The notes: a model not told the origin generated them from the sequence alone. 62,000 nt of DNA from Prorocentrum cordatum (GCA_963575745.1 CAUYUJ010021048.1:390001-452000); one strand, 5' to 3'. Positions 50,060 through 60,524 are shown, counted from the stretch's first letter. Made by a program: numbers and translations.

Positions 50060-50190
50060 TGTAGCTGGATTGATGATGTTATTGGCTCCTCGCGAGCCAA
50101 GAGGACCTACGAACATAGCTCCTGTCCTGTCATGCTAAGCTGACTCCTGCACAGGGGGGTCACCGACCCCAGCAAGTACATTGCACAACA
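50060..50190 (-). repeat. Copia B 3' LTR
   Basis: 131 bp, TG at 50060 to CA at 50190, preceded by GTTTC (50055-50059). Contains the palindromic core GGGGGTCACCGACCCC. Confidence 0.95.
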
Positions 50191-50420
50191 CGCCCCCTTG
50201 GAAGCTCGGCGTGTGTCTAGAGTCGAGCTTTCAGCCGACTCCTGCAGAGGTAACTAGGCTGGGGCGTCCCCCAGGCAAAATACGTATGGCCATCAGCGCG
50301 CTATACCACAACGGGTCTGAGCATGTCATGAGAAAATTAATGATATAAAGCATGCCAGATGGAACGTGAGCTCAGATGAGCTCAGCAGAGCGTAGCCGCT
50401 CAAGGTCCTCACCCTGGGCC

Positions 50421-51388
50421 TCAGTACAAAAACAGTCCTCTAGCCTTGGCCTCACTCCCAGCATGCACCTCAAGGAAGGCACCGTGCATGCTGATCAACA
50501 ATGGCTGGAAACGTGGAGTAGCCCATATCCACTTGTACGTTGTCTGCGATTGAGTGCCAACTGTCCTCCTCATGCGGTTGCTCTGATCCATCGTCGACTT
50601 GGTCGACGTGGATAACATGCAGCCACTGCCTGAGTCGATCTTCTTGTCCTTCGCGTCATCGCGCTCGGTCTGGACGAGGAGCCACTCCTGCTCCCCCCAG
50701 CTGGCGTAGCGGAACCCCGCGTAGCCGACGACGATGGCCACGACCAACGTCCAGACGACCAGCACAGCCAGTAACTCGTCCAGTCGCTCGCGACCACGCC
50801 GTCCTTGGAGCAAACCTCCGCGTCGTAGTAGCCGTCGTGCTCGGTGGCGGGTCCTTCGCACGCTTGGAGGAGCGCTACCGCCGCCGTGATCATCGCCAGG
50901 GCCGCTGAGCGGGTCGCACTCGGTGAAGCGGCCAAGCCTGGGGCGCGCCGAACCCGAGCCGCCGCCCCCACGTCGAATTCCACCTCGTCCGGCTGGTGGT
51001 CGCTCTCCGCGACCTGGCCCATGTCCGTGTAGATGCCGTTCGTCGTCCTGAGCTTGACGAAGCGCTCGTGCCCGAGGATATTCGTACCCAGGTCGGCCTT
51101 GTTGTCGTCGGTGCCGACGGTCCCGAGGTCCATCAGCTTCCTCTTGATCGCCTGCTGGAGCCAAAGCACACGCGCCTCCAGGCCCCTGACCTTGCCAACT
51201 CCTTCACGTTTGGCAATCCCTCGGGCCGCCGACGAGTCCGTCAGAAGAGTAGTCGCCACCGTGAAGCCCATGAGCTCCAGGAGCGACTTGAAGTAGAGGA
51301 GATCCTCGGCGACTGCCGTCGCCGCATAATACTCTGCCACTCCCGAGCTAGTCGCCACGATCGCCTGGCGCCTGCTGAAGGAGTGCAT
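50421..51388 (-). pseudogene. Copia B RNase H and membrane-segment tail
   Basis: From 51388: RRQAIVATSSGVAEYYAATA (Glu), TLLTDSSAARGIAKREGVGK (Asp), VRGLEARVLWLQQAIKRKLM, DDNKADLGTNILGHERFVKL. It is +1 to the RT frame: one extra C in the run at the GTCCCCCATG junction explains it. About 130 residues later a second shift moves coding sense to a frame with RERLDELLAVLVVWTLVVAI and VVGYAGFRYASW, a clear membrane span at nt ~50774-50712, followed by a charged tail. The parallel with copia A suggests that the membrane tail is a family feature. Confidence 0.75.
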
Positions 51389-52571
51389 GGGGGACGCTGT
51401 CGATCTCGATATTGCCGCTCGGCTGTGACCTCCTCGTCTGAAGGTCGCCTGCCCAATCGCTGTCGCCGTAGCCCACGAACTCGACGTTCGTGCCCTCCGT
51501 CGGTCTCGGAAGCCAGTTCACCGCGTCCCTCGTGCCCATCAGGTATCTGGCCAGCCTCTTGAGTGCGATGAAGGCACCGACGGTGGGGCCTGACAGCATC
51601 CTTCCTAGCAGGCTCACCTCATACTGGCAGTCCGCCCTGTCCCGGGCGCAGTACATCAGCGCCCCCACGCACGATCGGTAGACGCCAGCCTGAACGGAAG
51701 ACAGGGCCGAGGTGCTCCCCATGAGCGCCTTGTGAGCTGGCATCCCTGGCGTGGGCGCCGTGTTCGCGCTCCCGAGGTTGAGGGTCTCCACCACGTAGTC
51801 CAGGTACTTCGGGTTCGCCTTCAGCTCTGTCCCGTGCTCGAACCGCGTCCTCAACCTCTTCAGGCGTTCGTAGGTGGTGCCGTGCTCGTGGATCTCGCCG
51901 CCGCTGAAGGTCACGCGCTGGCCCAGCTCGTCACGGAAGCCCTCCAGCGCGCCCCTTGGTCCTGCCATGTGCAGGTCGTCCATGTGGAGCTCGACCACCA
52001 CCTCAGTCTCTGAGTTGTAGAAGAACTGCGGGGCCATCTCGCACCTCGCCATGCGCATCTCGTCCATGAGGATGCCTGCCATGTGCCCCACCCAGCCAGG
52101 CGCCGCCGTGCGCCTGCCAGGCAGCTGTCTCTTCAACTTCCAGTAGATGTCCGTGCTATTGCCCTCTGCCTGCAGCCTGTCGAGGTACTCCTGCGGTGGA
52201 TCCACCGCCACATCCTCGCGCTCGGGCGCCTGGTAGAAGGCGTCCGTCGCGTCTAGCGTCATCACCTCGAAGCCGCGCTTGAGAGCCACGAAGTCGATGA
52301 GCCTGTTGGAGGTCGGAGCCGATCCTGGCGTGAACAGGTCGTCGCGCCACTCCTGCCAGCGGAACTCGCGGCAGACGAATCTCACCTTGCGCTGCCACTC
52401 CTTTCGCGCAGGCTTCCACCTCCACTGCTTTTCCCAGCGGGTGGTGATGTGCTTCATTCCCTTTGCCTCCGGCTTGGGGATGTTCTCGCCGACGCCGTGG
52501 TCCAGGAGGCTCTGCAGGTGCTCAAGCGTGAGCTTCTTGCCCAGCTCATCCTGAGCGTCCACGTCGAACAT
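51348..52571 (-). CDS. Copia B reverse transcriptase
   Basis: 407 codons from ATG 52569-52571; the frame is open further upstream (GNIDDPPDALREGISDEVED), so this is the body of a polyprotein. Motifs: KWEKQW-type fingers (HITTRWEKQWRWKPARKEWQ), VRFVCREFRWQEWRDDLFTP, FEVMTLDATDAFYQAPERED (Asp107), YWKLKRQLPGRRTAAPGWVG and VVVELHMDDLHMAGPRGALE (Asp198-Asp199, HMDD). CVGALMYCARDRADCQYEVS and RLARYLMGTRDAVNWLPRPT lead to YGDSDWAGDLQTRRSQPSGN, the start of RNase H. The active-site aspartates are intact. Confidence 0.9.
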   Translation of the reverse strand: MFDVDAQDELGKKLTLEHLQSLLDHGVGENIPKPEAKGMKHITTRWEKQWRWKPARKEWQRKVRFVCREFRWQEWRDDLFTPGSAPTSNRLIDFVALKRGFEVMTLDATDAFYQAPEREDVAVDPPQEYLDRLQAEGNSTDIYWKLKRQLPGRRTAAPGWVGHMAGILMDEMRMARCEMAPQFFYNSETEVVVELHMDDLHMAGPRGALEGFRDELGQRVTFSGGEIHEHGTTYERLKRLRTRFEHGTELKANPKYLDYVVETLNLGSANTAPTPGMPAHKALMGSTSALSSVQAGVYRSCVGALMYCARDRADCQYEVSLLGRMLSGPTVGAFIALKRLARYLMGTRDAVNWLPRPTEGTNVEFVGYGDSDWAGDLQTRRSQPSGNIEIDSVPHALLQQAPGDRGD

Positions 52572-52633
52572 GTCCTCGGTCGGGTCCTCGACCTCATCCG
52601 AGATCCCCTCCCGGAGCGCGTCGGGCGGGTCGT

Positions 52634-54216
52634 CTATGTTGCCGACGTCCAGCTCGTGACCGCCGCAGCCCGCGCTCGTTTGCTCTCTGAGGCCTCCGCC
52701 TCAGGCGGCAGCCCGCGCCTCTCCGCCTGTGGCGGGGGCGCCCCCATGACCACATATCCTGGCGCTGGCTGCGCTGGCCGCTGGGGCTGCGGCTGTGGCT
52801 GTGGCTGTCCTGCCGCCACCGCTGGGCCTGGGGCTTGCGGTGGGGCTTGGAGCTGAGCGGGGTCCGCTCGGCCCTCGGGTGGCCCTGCCGGCGGTGGTGC
52901 CTGCTGCTGCTGCTGCTGATCCGCCCTCGGGATCTCTGTCGCCACGGGCGGGGCTGCCCGCGGTCGCCTCGACCTCTCGGGCGCCGCCCTCGTCGCCCAC
53001 GGGAGACCCGTCGCCGACAGCAGGAGGTCCTTGTCGGTCTGTCTGCCCTCAGGGAGCCGTCGCACGGTCCGAGCTCGATCGGCCCCTTGCGGAGTCATCA
53101 GCAGATGCTCCTGGGACTCGTCAGATCTGCCAACCCAGATCCCACGGCTCCACTGCGCCTCCCCGCGGTGCAGCCGCCGTCCTCCACCGAGTCCTCGATG
53201 CTTCGGCCGAGGTATTCGATGCAGCACCGTCTCCCCGAAGGTGCAGATGTCGCCCTTGTAGGGCGTGCCCGTCGCTATCTCATGTGGAGTCTGCCCTCCA
53301 GCTCGTCGTGAATGCCGCTCGTGTAGCCACCCAGCATGACGCATCATCCAGGCCCAGATCGGCATGGCCGCAGTGATCTTGGTGCCGTAGCGCTTCTCGA
53401 GATCCAACCTGAGGACCCGCGTCTGGCCCTCAGCGGTCTTCACAGCCGCCTCCGCTGGGTTGGACTGGCTGATGTGTTTGGGTGTCAACTCTGGAATGAC
53501 CCTGTCCGTCAGCTCTGCGACTACCCCGTCCAGGATCGCCTTCGTTGCAGGCTCAGAGTCGGTCCTGAGTCTGCACTGCCCGTCTCGAGCCGCTGCGCGA
53601 ACTGCTCGACGCCTGCAATCGCGTACGGCGACGCCGACTTCGATGGGCATGGGATGACCTTCGCCACTCCAGCGTCCGAGCTGAACGCCACGAGCATCGT
53701 CGCATAGGTGTCCTCTACCCTCGTCAGGTCGCCGTCCTCATCAGCCGTCTTGCAGAACCCAAAGTCGAAGCTGATGAGCGGCGCCTTCCGCTCGGAGCCC
53801 TCGAGCGTGACCTGTGCGCGTGGAGCATCGGGCGCCTCGCCGCGGATGCGCTCCTCACGCCAGGGCGCGGTCGGCAGATGAGCGAGGCGATGCTGCCTCT
53901 CCTCTTCAGCACTCGGAGCCTTCGACACGGGTAGCTCCCTAGCATCGACTGGGTCGTGCTGGATCCCGAGCTGCTCCCAGACTGCCTGCTTGTGCGCCCT
54001 CTCGGCCTCCGACCGCCTGACCGCGGCCTCCGCCACCATGAGACTGTCCCAAGGCTCCGCCTTGGTACCGTAGATGGGCATGCACAGCTCCCTCAGCCTG
54101 GTCCTCATCGCGCCGACTGAGCTTTCCGCATGGAGCACAGGAGCCGTCGTCGCATCCTGCCGCTCTGCCGCACCGCGGCAGGTGGTGAGCCTCAGCCGCG
54201 GAGCCCGCCGCGACAA
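52634..54216 (-). pseudogene. Copia B integrase, split by a frameshift
   Basis: First frame (54216 to ~53590): MRTRLRELCMPIYGTKAEPW, EEERQHRLAHLPTAPWREER (the HH part of the zinc domain; the CC pair is lost), PLISFDFGFCKTADEDGDLT (first Asp) and SPYAIAGVEQFAQRLETG. The next frame (to 52634) resumes QCRLRTDSEPATKAILDGVV (second Asp) and ISQSNPAEAAVKTAEGQTRV (Glu), so the DDE triad survives across the break. MRHAGWLHERHSRRAGGQTP and GDICTFGETVLHRIPR follow, then a Pro/Gln-rich tail. The junction is explained by one missing G in a short G-run. Confidence 0.8.
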
Positions 54217-55642
54217 TCGGGAGCCTGAGGCTGTTCCTCTCCAGCGTGAGCTGCGCGCTGCGGTGGCCCTTCGTCATGTAGAGCCCGTCCTCCAGGCTGA
54301 GGTTGAACCTGAAGCCCTGCCTGATCAGCTTCCCCATGCTCAGCAGATCATCGTTCACGTCGGCGGCGAGGAAGTCCGCTGTCGCCGCGATGCCCTCCTT
54401 CATGGTCATCTCTACTCCCCTCAGGCCTGCCGTCGGTAGTGGGCGCTGCTGCACGTCGAAGAGCCTCGGCGCGTCCACCGCAGCGCAGATGGGAGCCTCT
54501 GGGACAAATATGCGCCTGCAGAGATGGTCGTCGCTGCCGCTGTCGATCAGGATGGAGCCGCCAAACTTCGCCACCCGGCCATTTGGCTGTGCCGTGACCG
54601 CGAACACCCAGCCATCGGGCTTGCCGTCAAAGTAGCCCGACGCCGCCTTCACCGCGCCATCCGCTGGCTGCTGGGCTGATGACGAAGCTGCGTCGCCTTG
54701 AACAGCTCGTGTGTGACCTGGCCCCTTCTTCGAGTCATCGGCCTTCTTCTTCCTGCAGTCCGCCCGCTTGTGGCACCACTTGCCGCAGTAGTCGCGCTCG
54801 CCGTCGAAGTACTCCGTCTGGTTCCCGGCGTGCTTGCCGCCATCACGGCCCTTCGACTTGGTCTTTGAGTCCTTGCCCTTCTGGTATCTGCCAGACTTCC
54901 CGCCTGACTTGTCGGACTTGTACGTCTTGCCCTTGCCGTTGGCCTTGCCATTGGGCAGATGGGCACGGACTGCATCCACCTGCATCGGGACAACCCCACC
55001 CACGTCTGGGACGTGAGTGAAAGTCCTGCCCTGGTTGTAGTAGCCCCTGATGTGACTGCGAGCTGCGGCGAACGTGAGTTTCACCTCCTCTGGGGCCTGT
55101 CGGAGCACCTCTCGATATGGATCTGGCGCGTGCTCCAGCAGCACGCTCACCCTGACATTGTCAGAAACGGCTTCGCCGCTCTGATCCACATACTCGGCCA
55201 CAATCGCCTCCCAGGCGGTGAGCGACTGAAAGAAGTCGATGCCCGCCTCGCGATCCTTGGCCCACTTGTCCTGCGGGTTCAGGATGAACCGCAGCATCGC
55301 CGTCCAGCGATTCCCTGAACGACTCTCGTTCTCATTCTTGAGCTGGCGCCACGCCTCGAGACCGTTCTTGCGCGAGAGCTTGACCACTCCCATCGCCTTA
55401 CCCTCACAGTATGTGATCAGCAGGTGCCACAACCGCTGGCTGACCTGCCTCGCGCGCTCGTCGAGCTGGTCGTTCAGCAGCGGGTCCTGCCTCTGGCCCG
55501 CCGCAGTCATCAACTCCTCGAAGCCGAGCAGCGCGGTGTAGGCCTCGAACCTGAGACTCCAGTCTCCCCACTTCTCGTCCATGCCGTCGAGCCGCTGTAA
55601 CCGCATGTCGGTCCGCACGTCGACCACCTCGATCGCCGCCAT
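53939..55642 (-). CDS. Copia B Gag-protease
   Basis: Starts at ATG 55640-55642. Residues ~1-215 are the helical Gag domain (DEKWGDWSLRFEAYTALLGF; QRLWHLLITYCEGKAMGVVK; WRQLKNENESRSGNRWTAML). A Lys/Gly-rich stretch precedes a degenerate zinc knuckle: C286, H291 and C296 are kept, but the first Cys (283) is Arg and residue 290 is Cys. The protease active site is ILIDSGSDDH at 365-373, followed by ADFLAADVNDDLLSMGKLIR and LTLERNSLRLPIVAAG. After about residue 490 (nt ~54180) the frame is no longer meaningful; coding sense passes +1 into integrase. Gag would form particles; the protease would cut the polyprotein. Confidence 0.85.
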   Translation of the reverse strand: MAAIEVVDVRTDMRLQRLDGMDEKWGDWSLRFEAYTALLGFEELMTAAGQRQDPLLNDQLDERARQVSQRLWHLLITYCEGKAMGVVKLSRKNGLEAWRQLKNENESRSGNRWTAMLRFILNPQDKWAKDREAGIDFFQSLTAWEAIVAEYVDQSGEAVSDNVRVSVLLEHAPDPYREVLRQAPEEVKLTFAAARSHIRGYYNQGRTFTHVPDVGGVVPMQVDAVRAHLPNGKANGKGKTYKSDKSGGKSGRYQKGKDSKTKSKGRDGGKHAGNQTEYFDGERDYCGKWCHKRADCRKKKADDSKKGPGHTRAVQGDAASSSAQQPADGAVKAASGYFDGKPDGWVFAVTAQPNGRVAKFGGSILIDSGSDDHLCRRIFVPEAPICAAVDAPRLFDVQQRPLPTAGLRGVEMTMKEGIAATADFLAADVNDDLLSMGKLIRQGFRFNLSLEDGLYMTKGHRSAQLTLERNSLRLPIVAAGSAAEAHHLPRCGRAAGCDDGSCAPCGKLSRRDEDQAEGAVHAHLRYQGGALGQSHGGGGRGQAVGGREGAQAGSLGAARDPARPSRC

Positions 55643-55718
55643 CGCTGCTGACCAGCAGCCCTCTCGGGCGGGGAGGTTGCGTGGCGCGCGAGCTCAGCTC
55701 CCGTGGCGTGGGAACCGA

Positions 55719-55730
55719 GCCCCGCTACCA
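55719..55730 (-). promoter_or_regulatory. Copia B primer binding site
   Basis: TGGTAGCGGGGC on the minus strand, directly against the LTR and identical to the copia A site. Confidence 0.8.
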
Positions 55731-55862
55731 TGTAGCTGGATTGATGATGTGATTGGTTCCTCGCGAGCCAAGGAGGACCTACGAACATAGCTCCTGTCCT
55801 GTCATGCTAAACTGACTCCTGCACAGGGGGGTCACCGACCCCAGCAAATACAATGCACAACA
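55731..55862 (-). repeat. Copia B 5' LTR
   Basis: 132 bp, TG at 55731 to CA at 55862, followed by GTTTC (55863-55867). Confidence 0.95.
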
Positions 55863-55867
55863 GTTTC

Positions 55868-56844
55868 AGACGCCGCTCTGGGCGCCGGGCGTCGCCCAGC
55901 AGACGGGCCTGGTGGGCAACCCTGTGTAGCAGGCAGAAAACCCATTCTCGCTACCCTGTAGTAGCGCACCTATCGAACGGGTCGAACAGAGCAGGGAGGT
56001 TTAGTGAACGTCCAGGGCTGTTAGGTAAACGCCAATTTTGCGGGTCAGGGTGATTTTTCCGCCTATGACAGTGTGCATCAGCCTGGCCCCCCACTCAATG
56101 TGATCTCGCCAGCGTGGTCCAATATTGTCCCATCGGCCCGGACTTCCAGTCGCTATGCAGCCAAAACATGGCCACGAGGACGCAGGTCAAGAACATGAGC
56201 CCCGTCGGCGAAGGCCCAAAGCCACATGGAGATACGCCCGACGAAAAGCACCCCAAGGTGGAGAGCCCAAGGTAAAGTCACCCCTCCAATGCCAGCTGTA
56301 AGCCGATGCCCAGGGTCTCGCCCAGGATCCCGTTCCACAAAATACTCGGGTTCGTGGTTGACCGTCGTCGGAGTCCTCGTAGTGAGCCTCGGTGTCGCTG
56401 TCGTCTCGTCGGACGCGTCGGGGAAGACGAAAAAACAACGCTTCGTCGAGCTCTAACTGGTCGTACTGTGCGATCAACGCCAAATTATGTCATGACGATG
56501 AATCTACCATTCATGGTGGCAGTAATGGGAAGCGTTCGTCTTCGTCAGAATGGTAGTCAAAGTAACGAGATTAGCTCGTTGGACGTGTGGAAAACATCCT
56601 GCGTCTGCTAGGCTGCCAAAGGCATACGTGTTTGCACTCAGTGCGACACGCCGCTTCTCGTCTGTGGGTGACGCCAAGTGTGATGCTCGCCGTAGGTTAA
56701 CCCAATGTTCCACAGGTGCGCCGAGGGATGGCAATAACATCCACGCTGCTTGCGCTGACTGCATCAGAACGTCGGCCTTTTCGAAAATTCCTCGCTGGCG
56801 GACGGCGGACGATCTCGCTTCCGGTCAACACATGGCCGATTCCA
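55868..56844. other. No recognisable gene
   Basis: Short frames only; 56550-57413 (plus) is open but lacks motifs and runs into the dispersed repeat. Confidence 0.5.
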
Positions 56845-57010
56845 AAAACTCGGAATCCCGAACAATAACGTCTTTTGGGGGGCGCACCTTTTATTTCCGC
56901 CGGTTTCCGCCGGCCTCCAGCGGCAGAGGCGGCCTCGTTTTGTTTCCGCGGGCTTCCGCCGCCCTTCCGCCGAAGAGATGGCAACTCCTTCGATTCTCGG
57001 AGGCGAGGCC
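56845..57010. repeat. Half-element related to the foldback at 48465-48960
   Basis: AACGTCTTTTGGGGGGCGCA, TTATTTCCGCCGGTTTCCGC and GGCGGCCTCGTTTTGTTTCC match the left arm of the foldback element, and GAAGAGATGGCAACTCCTTC is related to its interior. Only one arm is present. Confidence 0.7.
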
Positions 57011-57293
57011 CTTTCTGGAGCGCCTCACATGGTCCACGCTCTTACGAGGCGCTTCTGCGGACGCCAACAAGGACCCGCACGAACGGGTCTGCACACAAGG
57101 CGTGAAGCCCTCGCCGATCAAAGAGCACACTGCACACCGCCGCAGGCTGAATCACGAGCGAAGCCGCCGAAGGCGATTTCGACCTGATGCTCAAAACATA
57201 AAGGTCGGGAACTTTTGCTTCGCGTGTCGCGGCGGCGGCTCCGGTGACACGCCATGCCGTGCGAGCGGGCAGTGTGTCGCTCAGCTCCGCGGG

Positions 57294-57354
57294 GCGGAAG
57301 GCTCGGAAACATTCGGCACGTGGACGCCTGGGGACCGCGAAGTGGATAGCGTGT
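57294..57354. repeat. Dispersed repeat, copy 2 (related to 5690-5760)
   Basis: See the copy at 5690-5760; similarity extends loosely for ~60 bp on the 3' side (GGGACACGCTTAG versus GGACACGCGAGAG). Confidence 0.6.
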
Positions 57355-57419
57355 CGCGCCGAGGCGTGGTGGGCCAGAACCAGCGCCGGGACACGCTTAG
57401 CCAAAGTTCCTGAGCGAAC

Positions 57420-58800
57420 ATCATCCCCTCCATGAGTGCCACCACGCCAAACTCTGGGGTCCTGGATCCCACGCCCGAATGAAAAGTCGGTCTCGATACT
57501 GGGCTCCTGGTTGGCTCCTGCTCTTGCTCCTCCTTCGATGCGCTCTTTCAGTGGCCAAACAGCGCGCTCGAGGTCACCCCTTGGCCCGCGCAGCGGCGCC
57601 TCAGGGAAGAAAATACGGTGAGGGCGTTGGATGAGGGACCCAGCGGAACCCAAATCGTATATTGGTCATGGATGTCACTGCCGCCATGACCAGATAAGCT
57701 ATCCCCCAGGATCCGAAGCCTCCTGGGCACACTCCTTAGCCATCGACCCCAGGGCGGGAGGGCGGGACACGCGGTCCCCCCTGTGACCCATGCGGCTGCG
57801 GAGAGGGAGAGGAGAGGCATGCGTGGCAGCGTAGCAGACAGTGCAAGACGAGGCATGCGAGTGCGGAGGGAAGAAGCAACACGACTAAATACGCTTCACA
57901 GTCATGAATCCGCGATGACTCCTGCCCTTAAACCCTCCCTCGACGCGCTGTTTTTCGTTGGCCAGGCAGCGCGCTCGAGGTCACCCCTCGGCCCCAGTGC
58001 TGTGTAGTTGCGCTTCGTTGCGGTCGGCGCTAAGCACTCACACAGTGAAGGCAACGACCGGGCTTGCCCTTACTGTGGGATGCTGTGGCTCTGCCTCAAC
58101 GCTGCGTGGGCGTTGAACGGTGCGATGCCTAATTCGCTTCCGACGCGCTCCGCCGTTAGCCGGCCGCCTGCTGGACCCAGCTCGCCGGCCAAAAAAATTG
58201 CTGGTGCACCTGCACCAATGTTCCGATTTCGGTGAGCGGCAAAGTCCGGCGCATTTGTCGCAAGCGCAATTGCACGGCACCGCCAATCTCATTTGGCAAA
58301 AGGATGCGGCTAAGAAGAACCACCATGAAATCCGCCGACCCTTCGGCGTGTGTGAGACGCTCCACACCTCCTGGGCCTCCCCTCACCATTTGGTGGCACA
58401 AGTTGCTCATCGCCTACATGGTGTACCTCTACCCCCCGGACGTCGACCTGGCTACGTCCTTCCGCACGCAGCACTTGAGGATGGTGATTTTGGCGCGCCG
58501 TCGACGGCAACACCACTTCGCTCTCCCTCCGGGACTTCGCCTCCGGCTCCTGTCCAAGGCGTACCTTTTCCTGTGCAAGCTCTTCAGCACCGCCTGCACC
58601 CCGCGCCCTCCGGCTGCCTGAGGCCCCGCCCGCCCGCGCCCTGTCTCCCCAATTAGTGCTTTGCGCGGCCCGCCTAGCTCTTAACCGGAAGAGGCTCGCT
58701 CTCGACCCGCAGACCAAAAAGTGTGTGAGACGCTGTCGTCGTCGATGTGAGAGCCCAAGAAAGGGTTACTCTCGACCCTGAAGGAAAAGGGGGGACGAAG
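57420..58800. other. No recognisable gene
   Basis: A CGCTC(G/T)-type GCGCGCTCGAGGTCACCCCT motif recurs at 57563 and 57968. Frames on both strands at 58120-58717 are unremarkable. Confidence 0.45.
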
Positions 58801-58814
58801 GAGGACGAGAGGAT

Positions 58815-58862
58815 GGAGGAGGAGGAGGAGGAGGAGGAGGAGGAGGAGGAGGAGGAGGAGGA
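58815..58862. repeat. (GGA)n microsatellite
   Basis: Sixteen or so uninterrupted GAG/GGA triplets. Confidence 0.95.
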
Positions 58863-59134
58863 CCCTCGGGCTAGCACTGGGACCTGCAGCCACCTGCTGA
58901 ACTTCACGATGAAGGCACCTCCCACCTGCTCGGCGATATTCTGCGCGTCCTCCGCCGCCAGAGGGGGGTCTCTCCTAGTTGCGCCCGAGGGTTATCGAGA
59001 CCTCCCTTGGCGGGGCGGGGAAGGAGGGACGAGGGAGAGGGGTCACGGAGGGAGAGAGAGGAAGGAAGGAAGGAGGGGGTCTGGAACCGACCCTTAAGTC
59101 GCCGGATTATGGCGACTGCACTTGAATCATCTCA
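58863..59134. other. No recognisable gene; GGAA-rich stretch at 59040-59080
   Basis: Purine-rich GGGAGAGAGAGGAAGGAAGG; no coding signal. Confidence 0.5.
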
Positions 59135-60130
59135 GGAAGCCCTTCATTGACCGTCGTTTAATAGAGGTCAATGAAGGGTTCTCCTGAATGGAGCTCCGAT
59201 TACGGGAGCCTGCTATTGATCTGCCCTGAGAGAGGGTCAGAGGTGGATTCCTGTCATTGGTCGCTCCAATGGCCCACCATTGACCTGCCCAGAGGGAGTG
59301 TCAATAGTGAGCTCCCGTCATTGGGGGCTCCACTCATGGGAGCCCGCCAGTGACCTGCGACGGTCAATGGTGTTCCCGTGGCTGAGTCCTCAGCAGTAAT
59401 CCTGGGGGATCATCGGGAATCCAAAAAGGAATTCTCAGGAATCCTTCGGAACCTAGGGGAATCCTGAGGATTCCTTCAGGGATCTCCTGCGCTCCTCAGG
59501 ACTCTTCTGGGACCCTCAGAATGCCGAAGAATCCCTGAGGAGTCCAACAGGTTCGTCCAGATACATACGTATTTGGATCCCTGGGGAATTCCACGGGATC
59601 CAACATGGAATCCTCAGGAACCCTTCGGAATCTCAAATAATCCTAAGGGCCCCAAGGAATCGTTAAGGATCTACTGCGCTCATGGGGACTCCCCAAGAGC
59701 CACCAGGATTCCAAAGGATTCCTGGAGGATCCCAGAAAGGGTTCCTCAAAGGGTTCCTCAGTGTTCATTTGGGTTCCTGAGGGTTCCCATTACTCGAACT
59801 ACTCGTTGACCCTCCAGGAATCCAGAAGGAATCCTTCGGAATCTTTGGCGGTCCACAAGGTTCGTTGTAAGGATCCTCATGGATCTTCTGCGTTCCTCAT
59901 GACTCCTCTGGAGTCCTCCAGATTCCCAGCGATTCTTCTGGATTCCACTTATGGGAGCTCACCATTTACCCTCCCTACGGGAGGGTGAACGGCGGGCTCC
60001 CGTCAAACCAATGACGGAAGCCATTGACATGCCCGAGGGAGAGATTAATGTTAGGATCCCGCCTTTGGGGACTTCAAATACGGGAGCCGATCATCATTGA
60101 CCTGCCCTGTGGGATGGTCGATGAGGGCCC
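59135..60130. repeat. Two interleaved degenerate satellite families
   Basis: Family 1 (59135-59390 and 59945-60130): ~85-90 bp units with CCATTGACCTGCCC, GAGGGAG and GGTCAATGGTGAGCTCCCGT, internally palindromic. It starts with a perfect hairpin (CCCTTCATTGACC 59140-59152 and its complement 59166-59178). Family 2 (59400-59940): GGAATCCTTCGGAATC-like units recurring every ~10-20 bp. Confidence 0.75.
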
Positions 60131-60194
60131 CCTTATTCCCCAATCAGAGCTTGCCTCTGTAGGGGTCCTAGCGGATATAAAGCTGAGGTGAGGT

Positions 60195-60390
60195 GAGTGG
60201 CCGATTTCGGTGGCCGGGGCCGGGTGCCCGGGTGCCCGGGGGTTCCCGGGGGTGCCCGGGTGCCCAGGTGTGTGGCCGATTTCGGTGGCCGGGGCCGGGT
60301 GCCCGGGTGCCCGGGGGTGCCCGGGGGTGCCCGGGTGCCCAGGAGTGCCCGGGTGCCCGGGGTGCCCAGAAGTGCCCGGGGGTGCCTAGC
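60195..60390. repeat. GGGTGCCCGG tandem array with a 73-bp duplication
   Basis: GGCCGATTTCGGTGGCCGGG begins at 60201 and 60274 (73 bp apart); 10-11 bp GGGTGCCCGG units fill the rest. Confidence 0.9.
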
Positions 60391-60524
60391 CCAGTAGCCC
60401 TATATCCCTATAGCCCAATAGCCCAATCGCCATATATCCCTATAGCACTATAACCCTATAGCCCTATAGCCGTACCTATACGACCACCCTTCGGGTGATA
60501 AGGAGGTTCGGGGGGGGGGGGAAC
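60391..60524. repeat. CCCTATAG-type short repeats
   Basis: Units like AGCCCTATAGCCCAATA, then a G-run at 60510-60522. Confidence 0.7.

Larger units (their letters stand above)
50060..55862 (-). mobile_element. Copia B: complete Ty1/copia-type LTR retrotransposon
   Basis: 5803 bp on the minus strand with 131-132 bp LTRs (TG...CA) and a perfect 5-bp target duplication GTTTC (50055-50059 and 55863-55867). PBS 55719-55730 abuts the 5' LTR; the tract AAGGGGGCG precedes the 3' LTR. Order: Gag-protease (one open frame), integrase (two frames), RT, RNase H, membrane tail. The LTRs differ by five substitutions and one indel. It is better preserved than copia A: four or five 1-nt frameshifts separate otherwise open domains. 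Confidence 0.95.
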
